DNA of 64,000 bases from Rhodoferax sp. (GCA_031291305.1 JARLJH010000039.1:62001-126000); one strand, 5' to 3'; shown: positions 1 through 10,638, numbered from the stretch's first letter. Numbers and translations are program-made. The notes: generated from the sequence alone by a model not told the origin.

Positions 1-396
1 CACCTGCACAAATGGCACGCCACGCATGTAACTTGCGGCGGCAAAGCCGGTCATATCACCCACCACCCCGCCGCCCAACGCAAACAGCGTGGTTTTGCGG
101 TCGCAACCATGGCCAAGCAGCGCATCAAAGACAAGGTTCAGGCTCTCCCAGGTCTTGAACGCCTCGCCGTCGGGCAGCACCACGGTATGCACCTGAGCGT
201 ATTGCGGTGCCAGCGCCTTTTCCAGCCGTTCCGCATACAACGGCCCCACGGTGGTATTGGTCACAATCAGCGCGGCACCCGCCTTGGGCAATTGCGTGTA
301 ACTCAAGGGGTTATCGAAGAGTGAGCCCCGTATGGCAATGTGGTAACTGCGGTCCGCCAGTTCAATGGCAACGGTTTGAAGGTCTGAAGCTTTCAT
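1..396 (-). CDS. aroB: 3-dehydroquinate synthase, N-terminal part (cut by window edge)
   Basis: Second enzyme of the shikimate pathway, converting DAHP to 3-dehydroquinate with NAD and a metal ion in the cytoplasm. Only the first 132 codons are inside the window. The translation shows the NAD-binding core: [14 protein letters not shown], then the glycine-rich [16 protein letters not shown] segment typical of AroB. The ATG at 394-396 overlaps the aroK stop as ATGA, so the two genes are translationally coupled at the end of the pil-aro transcript. The remainder lies outside the window on the left. Confidence 0.95.
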   Translation of the reverse strand, partial: MKASDLQTVAIELADRSYHIAIRGSLFDNPLSYTQLPKAGAALIVTNTTVGPLYAERLEKALAPQYAQVHTVVLPDGEAFKTWESLNLVFDALLGHGCDRKTTLFALGGGVVGDMTGFAAASYMRGVPFVQV

Positions 397-953
397 GCAT
401 CAGAGTTTAGAGGGTTTGACGGCGCAGTGATCACACCGTTCGTCTCCAACTGCGTCACGATCAGATTGACCAGGCTGGCCACTGATGGTCTGCCGGTATC
501 CACAAAAATATGGGCCGTTTCTCGGTACAAGGGATCTCGATGGGTATGCAGATCACGCAAGCGGCCCAATGGATCGGCCACCTGCAGCAACGGCCGATTC
601 TTGTCGTGTCGCAAACGCCGAAACAGGTCGTCCGGCGAGGAATTCAGATAAACAACCTTGGTGCGTTGATGCAGATGCGCGCGGTTTTCGGGCCTGAGCA
701 CCGCGCCCCCTCCCGTGGACAGCACTCCTTCAGGTAATTGAGTAAGTTCGTCGATGACGCTGGCTTCAATATCACGAAAGCGTACTTCGCCCTCGCGCTC
801 GAAAAACTCACGGATCGAGCAGCCCAACTGCTGCTCAATGACCGTATCCGAGTCCAGAAAAGGCACCCGCAAGCGCCGAGAGAGCTGACGGCCAACCGTG
901 GTTTTACCTGAGCCGGGGAGGCCGATGAGGGAAATCAATTTGGGTTGTTGCAA
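393..953 (-). CDS. aroK: shikimate kinase
   Basis: Phosphorylates shikimate with ATP in aromatic amino acid synthesis. The 186-residue product has the family's usual length. The Walker A motif GLPGSGKT is at residues 11-18, the shikimate-binding DSD at 34-36, R60 and GGG at 81-83, and a lid-like RHDKNRP segment comes later. The only suitable start in front of the conserved [13 protein letters not shown] core is a TTG at 951-953, which overlaps the end of the upstream lipoprotein gene by 19 nt. A rarer start codon plus overlap suggests coupling to that gene. The stop overlaps aroB by 4 nt. Confidence 0.93.
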   Translation of the reverse strand: MQQPKLISLIGLPGSGKTTVGRQLSRRLRVPFLDSDTVIEQQLGCSIREFFEREGEVRFRDIEASVIDELTQLPEGVLSTGGGAVLRPENRAHLHQRTKVVYLNSSPDDLFRRLRHDKNRPLLQVADPLGRLRDLHTHRDPLYRETAHIFVDTGRPSVASLVNLIVTQLETNGVITAPSNPLNSDA

Positions 954-2866
954 AGCCCGTCGTAAGCACTTCCCGTCCAGGTCGTACCAAAAGGACTCTT
1001 CTGGTTTGGTGGAGTGTTCTGGCTCGTAGCATCAGCCGTTAACATCTCAAGAGAATACGATGCTATTTGAGAAGACTCTGTCCCACTCACCGTGGCGCGT
1101 GCTGTGATTTGCGTATCAAGCCACCAAGCATAGTTCTTACCGTAACTCAGGTAGAAAGTGGCGAAACCATTGCCGTCGGTCGTCACCGTTGCAGGGCTTA
1201 TAACCACGGGCAAACCCGGATCAAGCTTGCCATTGCCATTGATATCCACATTGAGGCCACCAATAATGCCACTACGAGTCACATCTTCATTAGGACAAAT
1301 AATAGGTGAAGCCAGTCCACTGGCAACGACGCTATACCCCCATGTTGCTGGAGTGGCATTAGCGAACCACGTCAAAAACCCCTTCCTATAAGTTGGCGCA
1401 TACGCCGAAATCGTTACCGCACGACCAGTTGCCGGTGCACCGTTGGCATCGGTCACATAGACTGAAAACTGTTTCTGGTAGGTCGCAGCATCAAGCGCGG
1501 CCAGAGTGTTTGCTATACCAATCGAAATGAACAACGCGTTGCCATTGACAGTTAGTGTGGTGGTCTTGAACAAAGTCGGATTTGATTCCACCGTGGCTTT
1601 AACCACAACGCCATTGGCTGGTGTTGACAAGGCACCGGGAATGAACTGCACCGATGTCATGCCATTGGAATCAGTCGTCCCTGACCCCGGAACAATCGAT
1701 CCGTTGCTAACGTCCTGCGTTGTCGTGAAGTTGACCACTTGCCCAGACACCGGGTTGCCCGTTGCATCACGCACAGTGGCAGACAATGTGCTTTGGTTGG
1801 TCGTACTGCTGCCTGCATTGGGCAACACCGCACTAGGATTGGCCTGCAACACAATGGTGGCAGGCACCGTGGCAATAAATGCAGCAGTGATGCTGCTACG
1901 AGCCGTGCCCATTTGCGCAGAAATGGTGACCGGACCGGCAGTAGTTGAAGTCACCGTTGTTGAGGTACAACCTTGCGTATCAGGGTAAGTGGTTACGCCC
2001 AAAGTGCCCCTTGTGGTACTGAATGCAACTGCGCTGGTAGGGGCAGTCACAACGCCCGAGACCTTGTAGCAGACTTGGACGATGTTGGAAGTGTTAACCA
2101 TTAGTGAAGCCGCTGACGCGGGTTGCACAAATGCAAAGTCTTGATTGCTCACAGCGACTGTCGTCGTTGCTGAGGTCCCAAGTCCGGAGACAGTCAACGT
2201 ATCGTTCCCAGCCACCTTCGGCGTAAAACTAAAATTTGCCGACCCATTAACGTCCGTCGACAAATTGGCAGGCGCTATGGTGTTGCCATTGGAAGAGGAA
2301 ACTATCAATGCAGCACCAACCACGGGTTTACCGCCCGAGTCAACTGCTTTGACCGAATAAGTCAGTGCCGATGGTCCCACCAAAGTTGAACCCGGACCAG
2401 AGACTGCCACGCTCGTTCCGACCACCGAAATAATGATGGAATTAGTGACACTCCCAGCAGTCGCCGTGACTGTGATGTTCCTGATCGACTTGTCACTGCC
2501 AACTGTCAAGTTTGCAGTGACAACACCCGTGGAGTCCGTCTTAGCGGAAACCAACTGCAGCGAACCTGATGATGCGGAGAATGTAACTGTCTGTCCTGCC
2601 AAACCGACGTTTGCACTGTTCTTGATCTGGGCGGTAATAACGGCTGAGGATCCAGCAGATGGCAAAGTATTTGTCGACGTCAATATTTCGACGATTGCTG
2701 GAGTTACCGCCGCGACTTCGGCAGGGGAGCTCGCCGTCGACGCAGGCGAACTTGCCGTAGAACCTGAACTACTACCCGACGGTGTCCCAGGATTCCCCCC
2801 GCCACCACCGCAGGCGACCAACGCCATGACCAACCCAAATCCGCAAACATACTTATAAAAGCGCAT
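935..2866 (-). CDS. lipoprotein with bacterial Ig-like (Big_1/invasin-type) repeats
   Basis: A 643-residue exported lipoprotein. The lipobox LVAC places the lipidated cysteine at residue 19, and a Gly run plus a Ser/Thr/Pro-rich linker follow. The body contains about four related beta-rich units of the invasin/intimin Ig-like type: repeated patterns such as LPSAGSS, then ATVRDATGNPVSGQVVNFTT, then DSNGMTSVQF. The ATG at 2864-2866 has a strong AGGAAGG Shine-Dalgarno 5 nt upstream, so it is preferred over an earlier TTG at 2887. The gene lies between pilQ and aroK, which are adjacent in many beta-proteobacteria. This suggests, but does not prove, a role at the cell surface with the pilus. No enzymatic motif is seen. 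Confidence 0.8.
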   Translation of the reverse strand: MRFYKYVCGFGLVMALVACGGGGGNPGTPSGSSSGSTASSPASTASSPAEVAAVTPAIVEILTSTNTLPSAGSSAVITAQIKNSANVGLAGQTVTFSASSGSLQLVSAKTDSTGVVTANLTVGSDKSIRNITVTATAGSVTNSIIISVVGTSVAVSGPGSTLVGPSALTYSVKAVDSGGKPVVGAALIVSSSNGNTIAPANLSTDVNGSANFSFTPKVAGNDTLTVSGLGTSATTTVAVSNQDFAFVQPASAASLMVNTSNIVQVCYKVSGVVTAPTSAVAFSTTRGTLGVTTYPDTQGCTSTTVTSTTAGPVTISAQMGTARSSITAAFIATVPATIVLQANPSAVLPNAGSSTTNQSTLSATVRDATGNPVSGQVVNFTTTQDVSNGSIVPGSGTTDSNGMTSVQFIPGALSTPANGVVVKATVESNPTLFKTTTLTVNGNALFISIGIANTLAALDAATYQKQFSVYVTDANGAPATGRAVTISAYAPTYRKGFLTWFANATPATWGYSVVASGLASPIICPNEDVTRSGIIGGLNVDINGNGKLDPGLPVVISPATVTTDGNGFATFYLSYGKNYAWWLDTQITARATVSGTESSQIASYSLEMLTADATSQNTPPNQKSPFGTTWTGSAYDGLCNNPN

Positions 2867-2902
2867 ACAAACCTTCCTGTAACTCAAATTCTTTGTTGAG
2901 GT

Positions 2903-5029
2903 TTACCGAGCTGTCTTGTCAGCAATCACCTTCGGGGTAATGAATACCAGCATTTCCTGTTTATTGGCAACTTTGGAGCTATTCCTGAACAAGACGCCAA
3001 CACCCGGCAAGTCACCAAAGAAGGGAACCTTGTTGACGCTGTTGGTTTCTGTCATTTCAAAAATTCCGCCAATGACTACAGTGCCGCCATTTTCAACAAG
3101 CACCTGGGTCTGAATATGTTTGGTGTTGATGGCGTAGCCCGCTGTCGTTGACTGACCCACCGTATCCTTGGTCACATCAAGTGCCAAGATGATATTGCCC
3201 TCTGGCGTGATCTGAGGAGTTACCTCAAGTTTCAAATTGGCTTTTCTGAAGGCAATGGAGGTGGCACCACTTGAGGACGCAACCTGATACGGTAACTCCG
3301 TTCCTTGCTCAATCAAGGCTTTGATTTGGTCTGCCGTGACGACTCGCGGACTGGAGACCACCTTGCCCTTGCCATCAGCTTCAAGCGCGGAAATTTCCAG
3401 GTTCAAAAACCGGTTGGCGGCGGAACTGAAGATGGACACGGCAAAAGTCGCCGCATCGTAACCGTTTTGCCCGGTAGCTGGCAGGTTGACAAAATTGCTT
3501 GAGGTATCAACAGTGCCACCGGCACCACTGCTGGCTACTGCATTCGAGTAGTTGGTGCCAACAGCAACTCGATTGCCATCGCCAATGGAATAACCACCAT
3601 CGCCGCCTTGCTGAGCGCGCAGGTCTGTGGCACCAAGCTTGACGCCCAAAGACTTCCCAAAAGTGTCTGAAGCCTCAACAATACGTGCTTCTATCAGCAC
3701 TTGCCGAGCGGGTATATCCAACTTGGCTATCAATTGCTGGACTTGCTCTAGCTTGCTGGGAATATCTGTGACAAACAACTGATTGGTGCGTGCCTCGGAG
3801 ATCACACTACCTCGTGGAGTTAACAGCCTGGCATTATTGGAAGACGTGCCGGTTGATGCTGTGAGTTGGGCAGCAACATCTGTGGCTTTGGTGTAGTTCA
3901 ACTGAAACGCCTGCGTCCGCAGTGGTTCCAGACCCTCTAGCGACGCCGCAGCTTCCAGATCAATTTTTTCCTTGGCATTGATCTCATCCTTGGGTGCAAT
4001 CCACAGCACATTGCCTGTCTTGCGCATACCCAGTCCTTTGGCCTGCAAGATGATGTCAAGCGCCTGGTCCCAGGGAACATCCTGCAATCGAAGCGTGACC
4101 GCCCCATTGACAGAGTCAGAAGTGATCACATTGAAATTGGTGAAGTCTGCAATCACCTGAAGCAAAGATCGCACTTCAATGTTCTGAAAGTTCAGAGACA
4201 ACTTCTGCCCGGTGTAGCCTGGTCCCTGCGTCAACTTGGTGGAGTCCACCTTCACCGGCTTGACCTCCACCACAAATTGAGAATTACTTTGGTAAGCGCT
4301 ATGGGTCCATTGGCCTTGTGGTTCGATGACCATACGGACCCGATCACCACTCTGAGTGGTGGTGATGGTTTTGACGGGTGTGCCGAAATCAGCCACGTCC
4401 AGGCGTCTGCGCAACCCCTCTGGCAGGGTGGTTTTCATGAACTCCACCACCAGAGTCTGTCCCTGCTGCCGGATATCAACACCAACCTGATCATTGGGCA
4501 AGGACACGATGACACGTCCCGTATCGCCTTCACCGCGACGGAAGTCCAAATCGCGCAAAGGCATGGCGTCGCGACTCAGGTTTTCGGCAAACACCTTCGG
4601 CGCTTCTGTTGGAGCCGTGCTGTTGACAGCATCCAGAGACACATACAGCGACTTGCCCTGAATCTGCGTTTTATAAGCGGTATATTGCTTGAGGTTCAAC
4701 ACAACGCGCGTACGGTCACCCGCCTGAACAACGCTGACCGACTTCAGATTTCCTTGATTGATATCAACGGTGGAACGCCCCATCGCGCTCACCACCCCTG
4801 GAAAATCCAGCGCAATTCTGGCGGGAGATTGAATGGAAAAACCTGTAGGCAATGCAGGTAAAACCGCACTTAAATCGATCTTGACGACTTCAGAGCCACC
4901 TTGCAATGAACCCGTTACTGCTTCAATGGCGACTTGCGCTTGCGCAGCCGCCGTAGCAAACACGAAACCGGCGACAAGCCAAACACGGCGGCCCAGCCAG
5001 CCAAAAAAATAATTGTGTTGGGTTTTCAT
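2903..5029 (-). CDS. pilQ: type IV pilus secretin PilQ
   Basis: Outer-membrane secretin through which the type IV pilus leaves the cell. The 708-residue product begins with a signal peptide ending near AAAQAQ. Next come an AMIN-type region (about residues 30-250), an STN/secretin-N part (about 270-450), and the C-terminal secretin domain (about 480-700) with the family signature VPFFGDLPGVGVLF. Length and order match beta-proteobacterial PilQ. Its start overlaps the pilP stop by 4 nt, so it is the last pil gene of the pilMNOPQ operon. A 36-nt gap separates it from the Ig-repeat lipoprotein gene. Confidence 0.96.
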   Translation of the reverse strand: MKTQHNYFFGWLGRRVWLVAGFVFATAAAQAQVAIEAVTGSLQGGSEVVKIDLSAVLPALPTGFSIQSPARIALDFPGVVSAMGRSTVDINQGNLKSVSVVQAGDRTRVVLNLKQYTAYKTQIQGKSLYVSLDAVNSTAPTEAPKVFAENLSRDAMPLRDLDFRRGEGDTGRVIVSLPNDQVGVDIRQQGQTLVVEFMKTTLPEGLRRRLDVADFGTPVKTITTTQSGDRVRMVIEPQGQWTHSAYQSNSQFVVEVKPVKVDSTKLTQGPGYTGQKLSLNFQNIEVRSLLQVIADFTNFNVITSDSVNGAVTLRLQDVPWDQALDIILQAKGLGMRKTGNVLWIAPKDEINAKEKIDLEAAASLEGLEPLRTQAFQLNYTKATDVAAQLTASTGTSSNNARLLTPRGSVISEARTNQLFVTDIPSKLEQVQQLIAKLDIPARQVLIEARIVEASDTFGKSLGVKLGATDLRAQQGGDGGYSIGDGNRVAVGTNYSNAVASSGAGGTVDTSSNFVNLPATGQNGYDAATFAVSIFSSAANRFLNLEISALEADGKGKVVSSPRVVTADQIKALIEQGTELPYQVASSSGATSIAFRKANLKLEVTPQITPEGNIILALDVTKDTVGQSTTAGYAINTKHIQTQVLVENGGTVVIGGIFEMTETNSVNKVPFFGDLPGVGVLFRNSSKVANKQEMLVFITPKVIADKTAR

Positions 5030-5571
5030 TTTGACCTCTCTTGCAACTGCAATGTCGCAGCGCGTTCAATCCACTCACCTGCTGCGTCCTGAACGATTTC
5101 ACGCAGGGTGATTTCTGTCTCAACGATTTTGGTTATAAGGCCATAGTTCTGCCCCAAATGATCTCCCGTATGCACCTGATACAACAACTTGCCAACCGTC
5201 ACCAGCGCCACCGGTTTTCCGTCTCTGACCATGCTGCCGACAAAGGCAATCGTGTCTAACGGAAATTCTTCCAGTGGTTCTTTACGACGCGCCAGTTCAG
5301 GCTCCAGCAGTGCAGCATTGGACGACGCTTGCGCCGAATCCCTCTTCAGTGCTAGCGTGAGCTTTTTCACGCTGAACGGATCGAACTCCGTTGTCTCCGT
5401 GTAATTTTCGGGCTTGAACTGCTTGGGCTCAGCCAATGGGACCACCTTCGGGAATGTCTGGCTTTTTTGTTGCGCCATCCAGTCACGCAGTTCAGCCTCG
5501 GAGCCCACAGAACAAGCTGTCAACGCGACAAGTGGCAGCAAGGCGGCAAAAATCCAACGCAAGCCAGTCAT
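5026..5571 (-). CDS. pilP: type IV pilus lipoprotein PilP
   Basis: Inner-membrane-anchored periplasmic lipoprotein that links PilN/PilO to the PilQ secretin. The 181-residue product has a signal peptide with lipobox LTAC and Cys20. An extended linker follows, then the PilP fold (LEEFPLDTIAFVGSM, ALVTVGKLLYQVHTGDHLG), the part known in the family to contact secretin N-domains. Its start shares one base with the pilO stop, and its stop overlaps pilQ by 4 nt. The tight packing supports a single transcript from pilM. Confidence 0.95.
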   Translation of the reverse strand: MTGLRWIFAALLPLVALTACSVGSEAELRDWMAQQKSQTFPKVVPLAEPKQFKPENYTETTEFDPFSVKKLTLALKRDSAQASSNAALLEPELARRKEPLEEFPLDTIAFVGSMVRDGKPVALVTVGKLLYQVHTGDHLGQNYGLITKIVETEITLREIVQDAAGEWIERAATLQLQERSK

Positions 5572-6254
5572 TACTTGGCCCCTTTCTTGGTTGCTGCCGT
5601 GCGCTGCGCGCTGATCTCGTCTTTATCTAGATAGCGAAAGGTCTTTGCCACCGCATCCATCGTCAAAGCACCATCTTTGTTGGGCATGATCGACATATTG
5701 TTCAGCGTCACAATCCGCGACAGATTGGAGATGTCGGATGCGAACGAGCCGATATCATGGTAGCGCCCCGTCACACGCACATCAATTGGTAACTCGGCGT
5801 AGTACTCGCGAACGACAACCTGCCCCGGCCTGAACAGGTCAAACTGCAAACTCCTGCCAATACCTGCTTGGTTGATATCGGACAGCAATGCATCCATTTC
5901 AGCCTTGCTGGGCAACTGTTTCTCCAACTGCGTGACGTACTGTTGAACTTGCTCGCGCTGTTTTTTCAAGGCATCAAGATTGATTGCCTTGGCCAGTTTG
6001 ACCTTGTACTCGTCGCGCAGCTTGAGTTCTTGGTCCTGAACGACGACGAGCTCATCTTCCGAGTCGCTAAGCCACAAAAACCACAACAACACAACAACGG
6101 CGACGGTGATCACCGAAAACAGGGCATAGCGTGGTAATTGAGGCCAGCTCGACGGATCTTTGCTGTCCAAATTGCGAAACTGGGCCGAAACATTTTCGAA
6201 CCAAGCCTTCATGTCGACAGAAACTTTGGGGAACTTTGCCATGGTTGACGCCAT
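5571..6254 (-). CDS. pilO: type IV pilus inner-membrane alignment protein PilO
   Basis: Bitopic inner-membrane protein of the pilus alignment subcomplex, pairing with PilN. The 227-residue product has a short cytoplasmic N-terminus and one membrane helix at about residues 43-62. A coiled-coil stretch (about 70-115) and the ferredoxin-like periplasmic domain containing DLFRPGQVVVREYYAELPI follow. Start and stop each overlap the neighbours by one base (TAATG arrangement), as usual in this operon. Nothing odd was noted. Confidence 0.95.
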   Translation of the reverse strand: MASTMAKFPKVSVDMKAWFENVSAQFRNLDSKDPSSWPQLPRYALFSVITVAVVVLLWFLWLSDSEDELVVVQDQELKLRDEYKVKLAKAINLDALKKQREQVQQYVTQLEKQLPSKAEMDALLSDINQAGIGRSLQFDLFRPGQVVVREYYAELPIDVRVTGRYHDIGSFASDISNLSRIVTLNNMSIMPNKDGALTMDAVAKTFRYLDKDEISAQRTAATKKGAK

Positions 6255-6901
6255 TACTTTGCCGCGGAAGAAGGAACCACCGCCACAGGCTTGACAACCG
6301 CGCTTGCCGCACCAACAGGCGCAGCAATGTTGCCAGCTTCGCCAGAGCGCAAGAGTTTGACGTTGATTTTGAAATTAGACACCCGGCGCTGATCGCGAGG
6401 TCCCAAGTTGACAGAACCCGCCACAATTTCAACCAACTCCGGGCGAGTCAACCAAGTTGATTGGGTACTGAGATTGCGCAACAGCTCAGAAACACGCTCA
6501 TTGGACTGGGCGACACCTTGCAACGAAACCTTCTGCCCATCCTGCCTCATGCTGTTGATGTACACGCCTTCGGGTAATTGCTTAACCAGTTCGGTGAGTA
6601 AGTGCACCGGCATATTGCGATCCGCTTGCAAGTCTTCAACGGCTTGCTGGCGCGCCCGCAAGGCCGCAATTTCCGCCTCCAGCCCCGCAATATCTTTGAT
6701 CTGCCTGTCAAATTTCGTAATTTCCGTCTTCAATATCTGGTTTTTGTCCTGCTGATTGGATATCTGGGTTTGGAACCAGAGGAAAACCAGACCCGCGACC
6801 AAGCCCCCCGTCAGGGCGGACAACCCCAACCCTGTGTTGAACATGTCCTTGCGGCGCTTGCGAGCGGCTTCCCTGTGGGGAAGTAGATTGATCAGTATCA
6901 C
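6254..6901 (-). CDS. pilN: type IV pilus assembly protein PilN
   Basis: Bitopic inner-membrane protein that binds PilM through its cytoplasmic N-terminus and PilO through its periplasmic part. The conserved INLLPHREAARKRRK tail, which docks to PilM in the family, directly follows a GTG at 6899-6901. That GTG overlaps the pilM stop as GTGA and has GGAG 9 nt upstream, so I choose it (215 aa) over an in-frame ATG at 6931 that would add ten non-conserved residues. A membrane helix comes near residues 22-44, then a coiled-coil and a mixed periplasmic domain. Confidence 0.93.
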   Translation of the reverse strand: MILINLLPHREAARKRRKDMFNTGLGLSALTGGLVAGLVFLWFQTQISNQQDKNQILKTEITKFDRQIKDIAGLEAEIAALRARQQAVEDLQADRNMPVHLLTELVKQLPEGVYINSMRQDGQKVSLQGVAQSNERVSELLRNLSTQSTWLTRPELVEIVAGSVNLGPRDQRRVSNFKINVKLLRSGEAGNIAAPVGAASAVVKPVAVVPSSAAK

Positions 6902-7980
6902 TGGAGAAATCTCCGCAGAGCCAAGCCACAAGAGGTAAGGTAAGACGGTGCCTCACGCTCCATCTTGTTAAGCCGAATGTTGGGGGAAATTTCCATGCCC
7001 TCAAAAGGATTGACCACACTGCAAGCAAAACCAGTTTGTTGGGTAACAGCTGCCGTCAATCCTGGTAGCGAAGCAGACCCGCCAGCCAGCATCACCAAGT
7101 CCACCTTGTTATGAGTGGTGCTGGTAAAGAAAAACTGCAAAGCACGCCCGACTTCCTGCACCAGACTCTCAATAAATGGTTGAAGCACGACGGCCTTGTA
7201 GTCATCTGGCAGGTCCCCCGTACGCTTCTTACTCTCAGCCTCTTCCTGCGAAAAACCATACTGGCGAATAATCATCTGCGTCAACTGTGCGCCACCAAAT
7301 GCCTGATCTCGATCATACAAAACATCGTCGTTACGGATCACCTGCATGCTGGTGGTCATGGCGCCAACCTCAAAAAGCGCCACGATACTGCCCGCCCCCT
7401 TGTTGGGCAGATTGGAAATCAGTCGACTCGTTGCTAGCCGGGACGCATAGGATTCCACATCCACTATGACCGGATTCAAGCCCGCAGCCTCTGCCAAGCC
7501 TTGAATATCTTGCACTTTTTCACGCCTGGACGCGGCGATCAGCACTTCAACGTCCCCCGAAGCGTTGGCGCTCGGCCCAACAATACAAAAGTCCAGACTA
7601 ACTTCATCCAGCGGAAATGGAATATATTGATTAGCCTCTGTCTCAACCTGCAACTCCAACTCCTGATCAGACAAACCGCCTGGGAGAACGATTTTTTTGG
7701 TGATCACCGCTGAAGGTGGTAGCGCCATAGCAACATTCTTGGTCTTGGTACCGCTTTTTTTGACCAACCGACGCACCGCACCAGCCACCTCATCGAACTT
7801 TTCGATGTTGCCGTCCATGATCCAGCCACGCTCCAGAGGCAAAATCGCGCAATTTTCCAAAATCAAACGACCTGTACTGTCCCGACCCAGTTCAACCAGC
7901 TTGACGCTTGAGGAACTGATATCCAAACCCAGCATGGCTGCAGGTTGACGACTGAATAACGAGCCCAAAGAAAGCAACAT
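6898..7980 (-). CDS. pilM: type IV pilus actin-like ATP-binding protein PilM
   Basis: Cytoplasmic FtsA-like ATPase-fold protein that recruits PilN and organises the inner-membrane platform. The 360-residue product shows the actin-like phosphate-1 region (LGLDISSSSVKLVEL), the central ALPPSAVITKKIVLP segment and the C-terminal LAGGSASLPGL adenosine loop. AGGGG stands three bases before the ATG. It is the first gene of the pil operon. The 216-bp space to the divergent mrcA gene should contain promoters for both, but I see no convincing consensus boxes there. Confidence 0.96.
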   Translation of the reverse strand: MLLSLGSLFSRQPAAMLGLDISSSSVKLVELGRDSTGRLILENCAILPLERGWIMDGNIEKFDEVAGAVRRLVKKSGTKTKNVAMALPPSAVITKKIVLPGGLSDQELELQVETEANQYIPFPLDEVSLDFCIVGPSANASGDVEVLIAASRREKVQDIQGLAEAAGLNPVIVDVESYASRLATSRLISNLPNKGAGSIVALFEVGAMTTSMQVIRNDDVLYDRDQAFGGAQLTQMIIRQYGFSQEEAESKKRTGDLPDDYKAVVLQPFIESLVQEVGRALQFFFTSTTHNKVDLVMLAGGSASLPGLTAAVTQQTGFACSVVNPFEGMEISPNIRLNKMEREAPSYLTSCGLALRRFLQ

Positions 7981-8196
7981 GGTCCCCTATGTGATATGAC
8001 GAAAATCGAGCTTTTCTTGAGAAATCACTTCAATGCTATCAGCAAGATCATTGTTCAGCAAAGATATTTCAACTTTTCTCGCCCTCTAAACGTTGCCAAA
8101 ATGCAGATGTCATGCCCCACTGAATCAACCGAAGACTAGATACCGGACTGAACCATCACACCTGACCTTGATCAGAATGCGATACTTCATCCAGTC

Positions 8197-10638
8197 ATGT
8201 TTTCCCGTTTCTATTTGGGTTTGCGCCGATTCCCGCATCTTATGTCCGAAAAAACCCCACCAGTATCCAGCGCCTCAACCAAAACAGCTGGCAGTACGGC
8301 GCGCCAGAAGCTGCACTGGGCCATCAAGTTACCTCTGATTACGGGTGGTTTGCTGCTGGCGGGTGTGTTAGCCATGCTGATGATCGCAGCCATTGCCATG
8401 GCCATGGCCTATCCTAACCTGCCCGATGTCTCGGAGCTGCTTGACTATCGCCCAAAGTTGCCCTTGCGGGTGTACTCGGCGGAGGGGACGCTGATTGGCG
8501 AATTCGGTGAGGAGCGACGCCACCTGACCCCCATTCAGGACATTCCGCAGGTCATGAAGGATGCAGTTTTAGCCATTGAGGATGCGAGGTTCTACCAGCA
8601 CAGCGGCGTTGACTACATTGGCGTGGCTCGCGCAGCATTGGCAAATCTGGGCCAAATCAAAAGTCAGGGTGCCTCGACCATCACCATGCAGGTGGCCCGC
8701 AATGTGTACCTTTCCTCCGAAAAAACCTACACCCGAAAAATTTATGAAATGTTGTTGACTTTCAAGCTGGAGCACTTGCTGAGCAAGGACCAGATTCTTG
8801 AAATCTACATGAACCAGATTTTTCTCGGTAATCGTGCCTACGGATTTGCAGCCGCCTCTGAAACCTACTTTGGCAAACCCCTGCAAAACGTGAGTGTGGC
8901 CGAGGCGGCCATGCTAGCCGGACTACCCAAAGCGCCTTCCGCCTACAACCCCATCAGCAACCCCAAACGCGCCAAGACACGCCAGCTTTATATCATTGAC
9001 CGAATGCTGGAAAACGGTTTCATCACGCCAGCACAGGCTGAGTCCGCAAAAGCGGAGGAGATCAAAATCAAGTCTGGCGCAGACAGTTCGCAGGTTCATG
9101 CCGAGTACTTCACGGAAACCGTGCGCCAATTGATTTATGCCCAATATGGTGACTCGACCTATACCCGGGGCCTGAACGTTTACACCACCTTGAAAGCGGA
9201 TGACCAGATAGTGGCTTACCAGGCTCTGCGCCGCGGCATCATGAACTATGAACGCAGACAGGTCTACAGAGGCCCAGAGAAGTTCATCAGCCTGCCAACA
9301 GATTCCCAAGGGATCGAGGACGTGATTGACGAGGCGCTGATAGAGCATCCTGACAATGGCGACATTCTGTCTGCCGTCGTGCTGGAAGCCAATCCCAAGA
9401 TGATCAAGGCCGTCAGACAAAACGGCGATGTCATTGAGATCACCGGCGAAGGCCTCAAACCAGCTCAATCGGGTTTATCTGATAAAGCACCGGCGAACAT
9501 CAGAATCCTCCGCGGGGCGGTGATTCGTGTAGTGCAAACGCCAAAATCAACCTGGGAAATCACCCAACTTCCTGAAGTCGAAGGCGCTTTCGTCGCGATT
9601 GACCCGAAAACAGGTGCAATCCGGGCGCTGGTAGGCGGTTTTGATTACGGAAAAAGCAAATTCAACCATGTCACGCAAGCCTGGCGGCAGCCGGGATCAA
9701 GTTTCAAGCCGTTTATTTATTCAGCAGCGCTCGAAGACGGCGTCACCCCTGCAACGGTGGTGAATGACGCCCCGCTGTTCTTCAGCGCGGGTGTGACTGG
9801 CGGTCAGCCATGGGAGCCCAAGAACTATGACGGAAAATTTGAAGGCCCGATGACCCTGCGACGCGGTTTGGCTTTGTCCAAAAACATGGTTTCGATTCGG
9901 GTGCTGCAGGTGGTGGGCGCACAAAATGCGCAGCAATGGATCACACGTTTTGGCTTTGACGCGGACAAACACCCGGCCTATCTGACCATGGCGCTCGGTG
10001 CGGGCTCGGTAACACCCATGCAAATGGCAACCGCCTATTCAGTCTTTGCCAATGGTGGCTACCGCGTCAATCCGTGGATGGTGTCGAAAATCACGGACCA
10101 AAGGGGCAAGATTCTCGAACAGACCCCGATATTGGATCTGAACGAATCGGTGCGTGCCATTGATGCGCGCAACGCGTTCATCATGGACAGTCTGCTTCAG
10201 GAGGTGACGCGCTCGGGTACTGCAGCCAGAGCGCAAGCCACCTTGAAACGCCCCGACCTTTACGGTAAAACTGGCACCACCAACGACTCCATGGACGCCT
10301 GGTTTGCGGGGTTCCAACCCAGCTTGACTGCCATCACCTGGATTGGCTATGACACGCCGCGTAAGCTAGGTAGCCGTGAAACAGGCGGCGGATTGAGCTT
10401 GCCAGTTTGGATTGAGTTCATGGCCCATGCACTCAAGGATGTCCCCGTGGCTGAAATGCCCGTGCCTGAGGGCGTGGTCAACATAGATGGCGAGTGGTTC
10501 TATAACGAATACACCAAGACCACGGGCATTGCCACCCTCGGACTCGATGGCCACGGCCAAGCGGCAGACTCTGGGCAGGTTATACCTATGCCGGTCGCCG
10601 ACGAGAAGAAGAAGATTCTCGATCTGTTTAAAAATTAG
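8197..10638 (+). CDS. mrcA: penicillin-binding protein 1A, bifunctional transglycosylase/transpeptidase
   Basis: Peptidoglycan polymerase anchored in the inner membrane. A cytoplasmic tail and one membrane helix (about residues 45-72) are followed by the GT51 domain with [12 protein letters not shown] (catalytic Glu about 128) and [13 protein letters not shown]. The transpeptidase domain has SSFK (Ser501, Lys504), SKN (561-563) and KTGT (691-694). Its 813 residues are normal for class A PBP1a. The start is uncertain: ATG 8197 and ATG 8242 both lack a clear Shine-Dalgarno, and the second would remove 15 basic residues. Divergence from pilM is a common beta-proteobacterial arrangement. Confidence 0.95.
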   Translation: MFSRFYLGLRRFPHLMSEKTPPVSSASTKTAGSTARQKLHWAIKLPLITGGLLLAGVLAMLMIAAIAMAMAYPNLPDVSELLDYRPKLPLRVYSAEGTLIGEFGEERRHLTPIQDIPQVMKDAVLAIEDARFYQHSGVDYIGVARAALANLGQIKSQGASTITMQVARNVYLSSEKTYTRKIYEMLLTFKLEHLLSKDQILEIYMNQIFLGNRAYGFAAASETYFGKPLQNVSVAEAAMLAGLPKAPSAYNPISNPKRAKTRQLYIIDRMLENGFITPAQAESAKAEEIKIKSGADSSQVHAEYFTETVRQLIYAQYGDSTYTRGLNVYTTLKADDQIVAYQALRRGIMNYERRQVYRGPEKFISLPTDSQGIEDVIDEALIEHPDNGDILSAVVLEANPKMIKAVRQNGDVIEITGEGLKPAQSGLSDKAPANIRILRGAVIRVVQTPKSTWEITQLPEVEGAFVAIDPKTGAIRALVGGFDYGKSKFNHVTQAWRQPGSSFKPFIYSAALEDGVTPATVVNDAPLFFSAGVTGGQPWEPKNYDGKFEGPMTLRRGLALSKNMVSIRVLQVVGAQNAQQWITRFGFDADKHPAYLTMALGAGSVTPMQMATAYSVFANGGYRVNPWMVSKITDQRGKILEQTPILDLNESVRAIDARNAFIMDSLLQEVTRSGTAARAQATLKRPDLYGKTGTTNDSMDAWFAGFQPSLTAITWIGYDTPRKLGSRETGGGLSLPVWIEFMAHALKDVPVAEMPVPEGVVNIDGEWFYNEYTKTTGIATLGLDGHGQAADSGQVIPMPVADEKKKILDLFKN

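Noticed and set aside
109..410. Small plus-strand open frames over aroB/aroK
   Set aside because: They lie opposite strongly conserved enzyme genes and have no ribosome-binding site or family features. The same applies to the many other opposite-strand frames in the window.
1506..2858. Long plus-strand open frames opposite the Ig-repeat lipoprotein
   Set aside because: Open only because of the repetitive Thr/Val/Ala codon use of the real gene; no start signal or domain.
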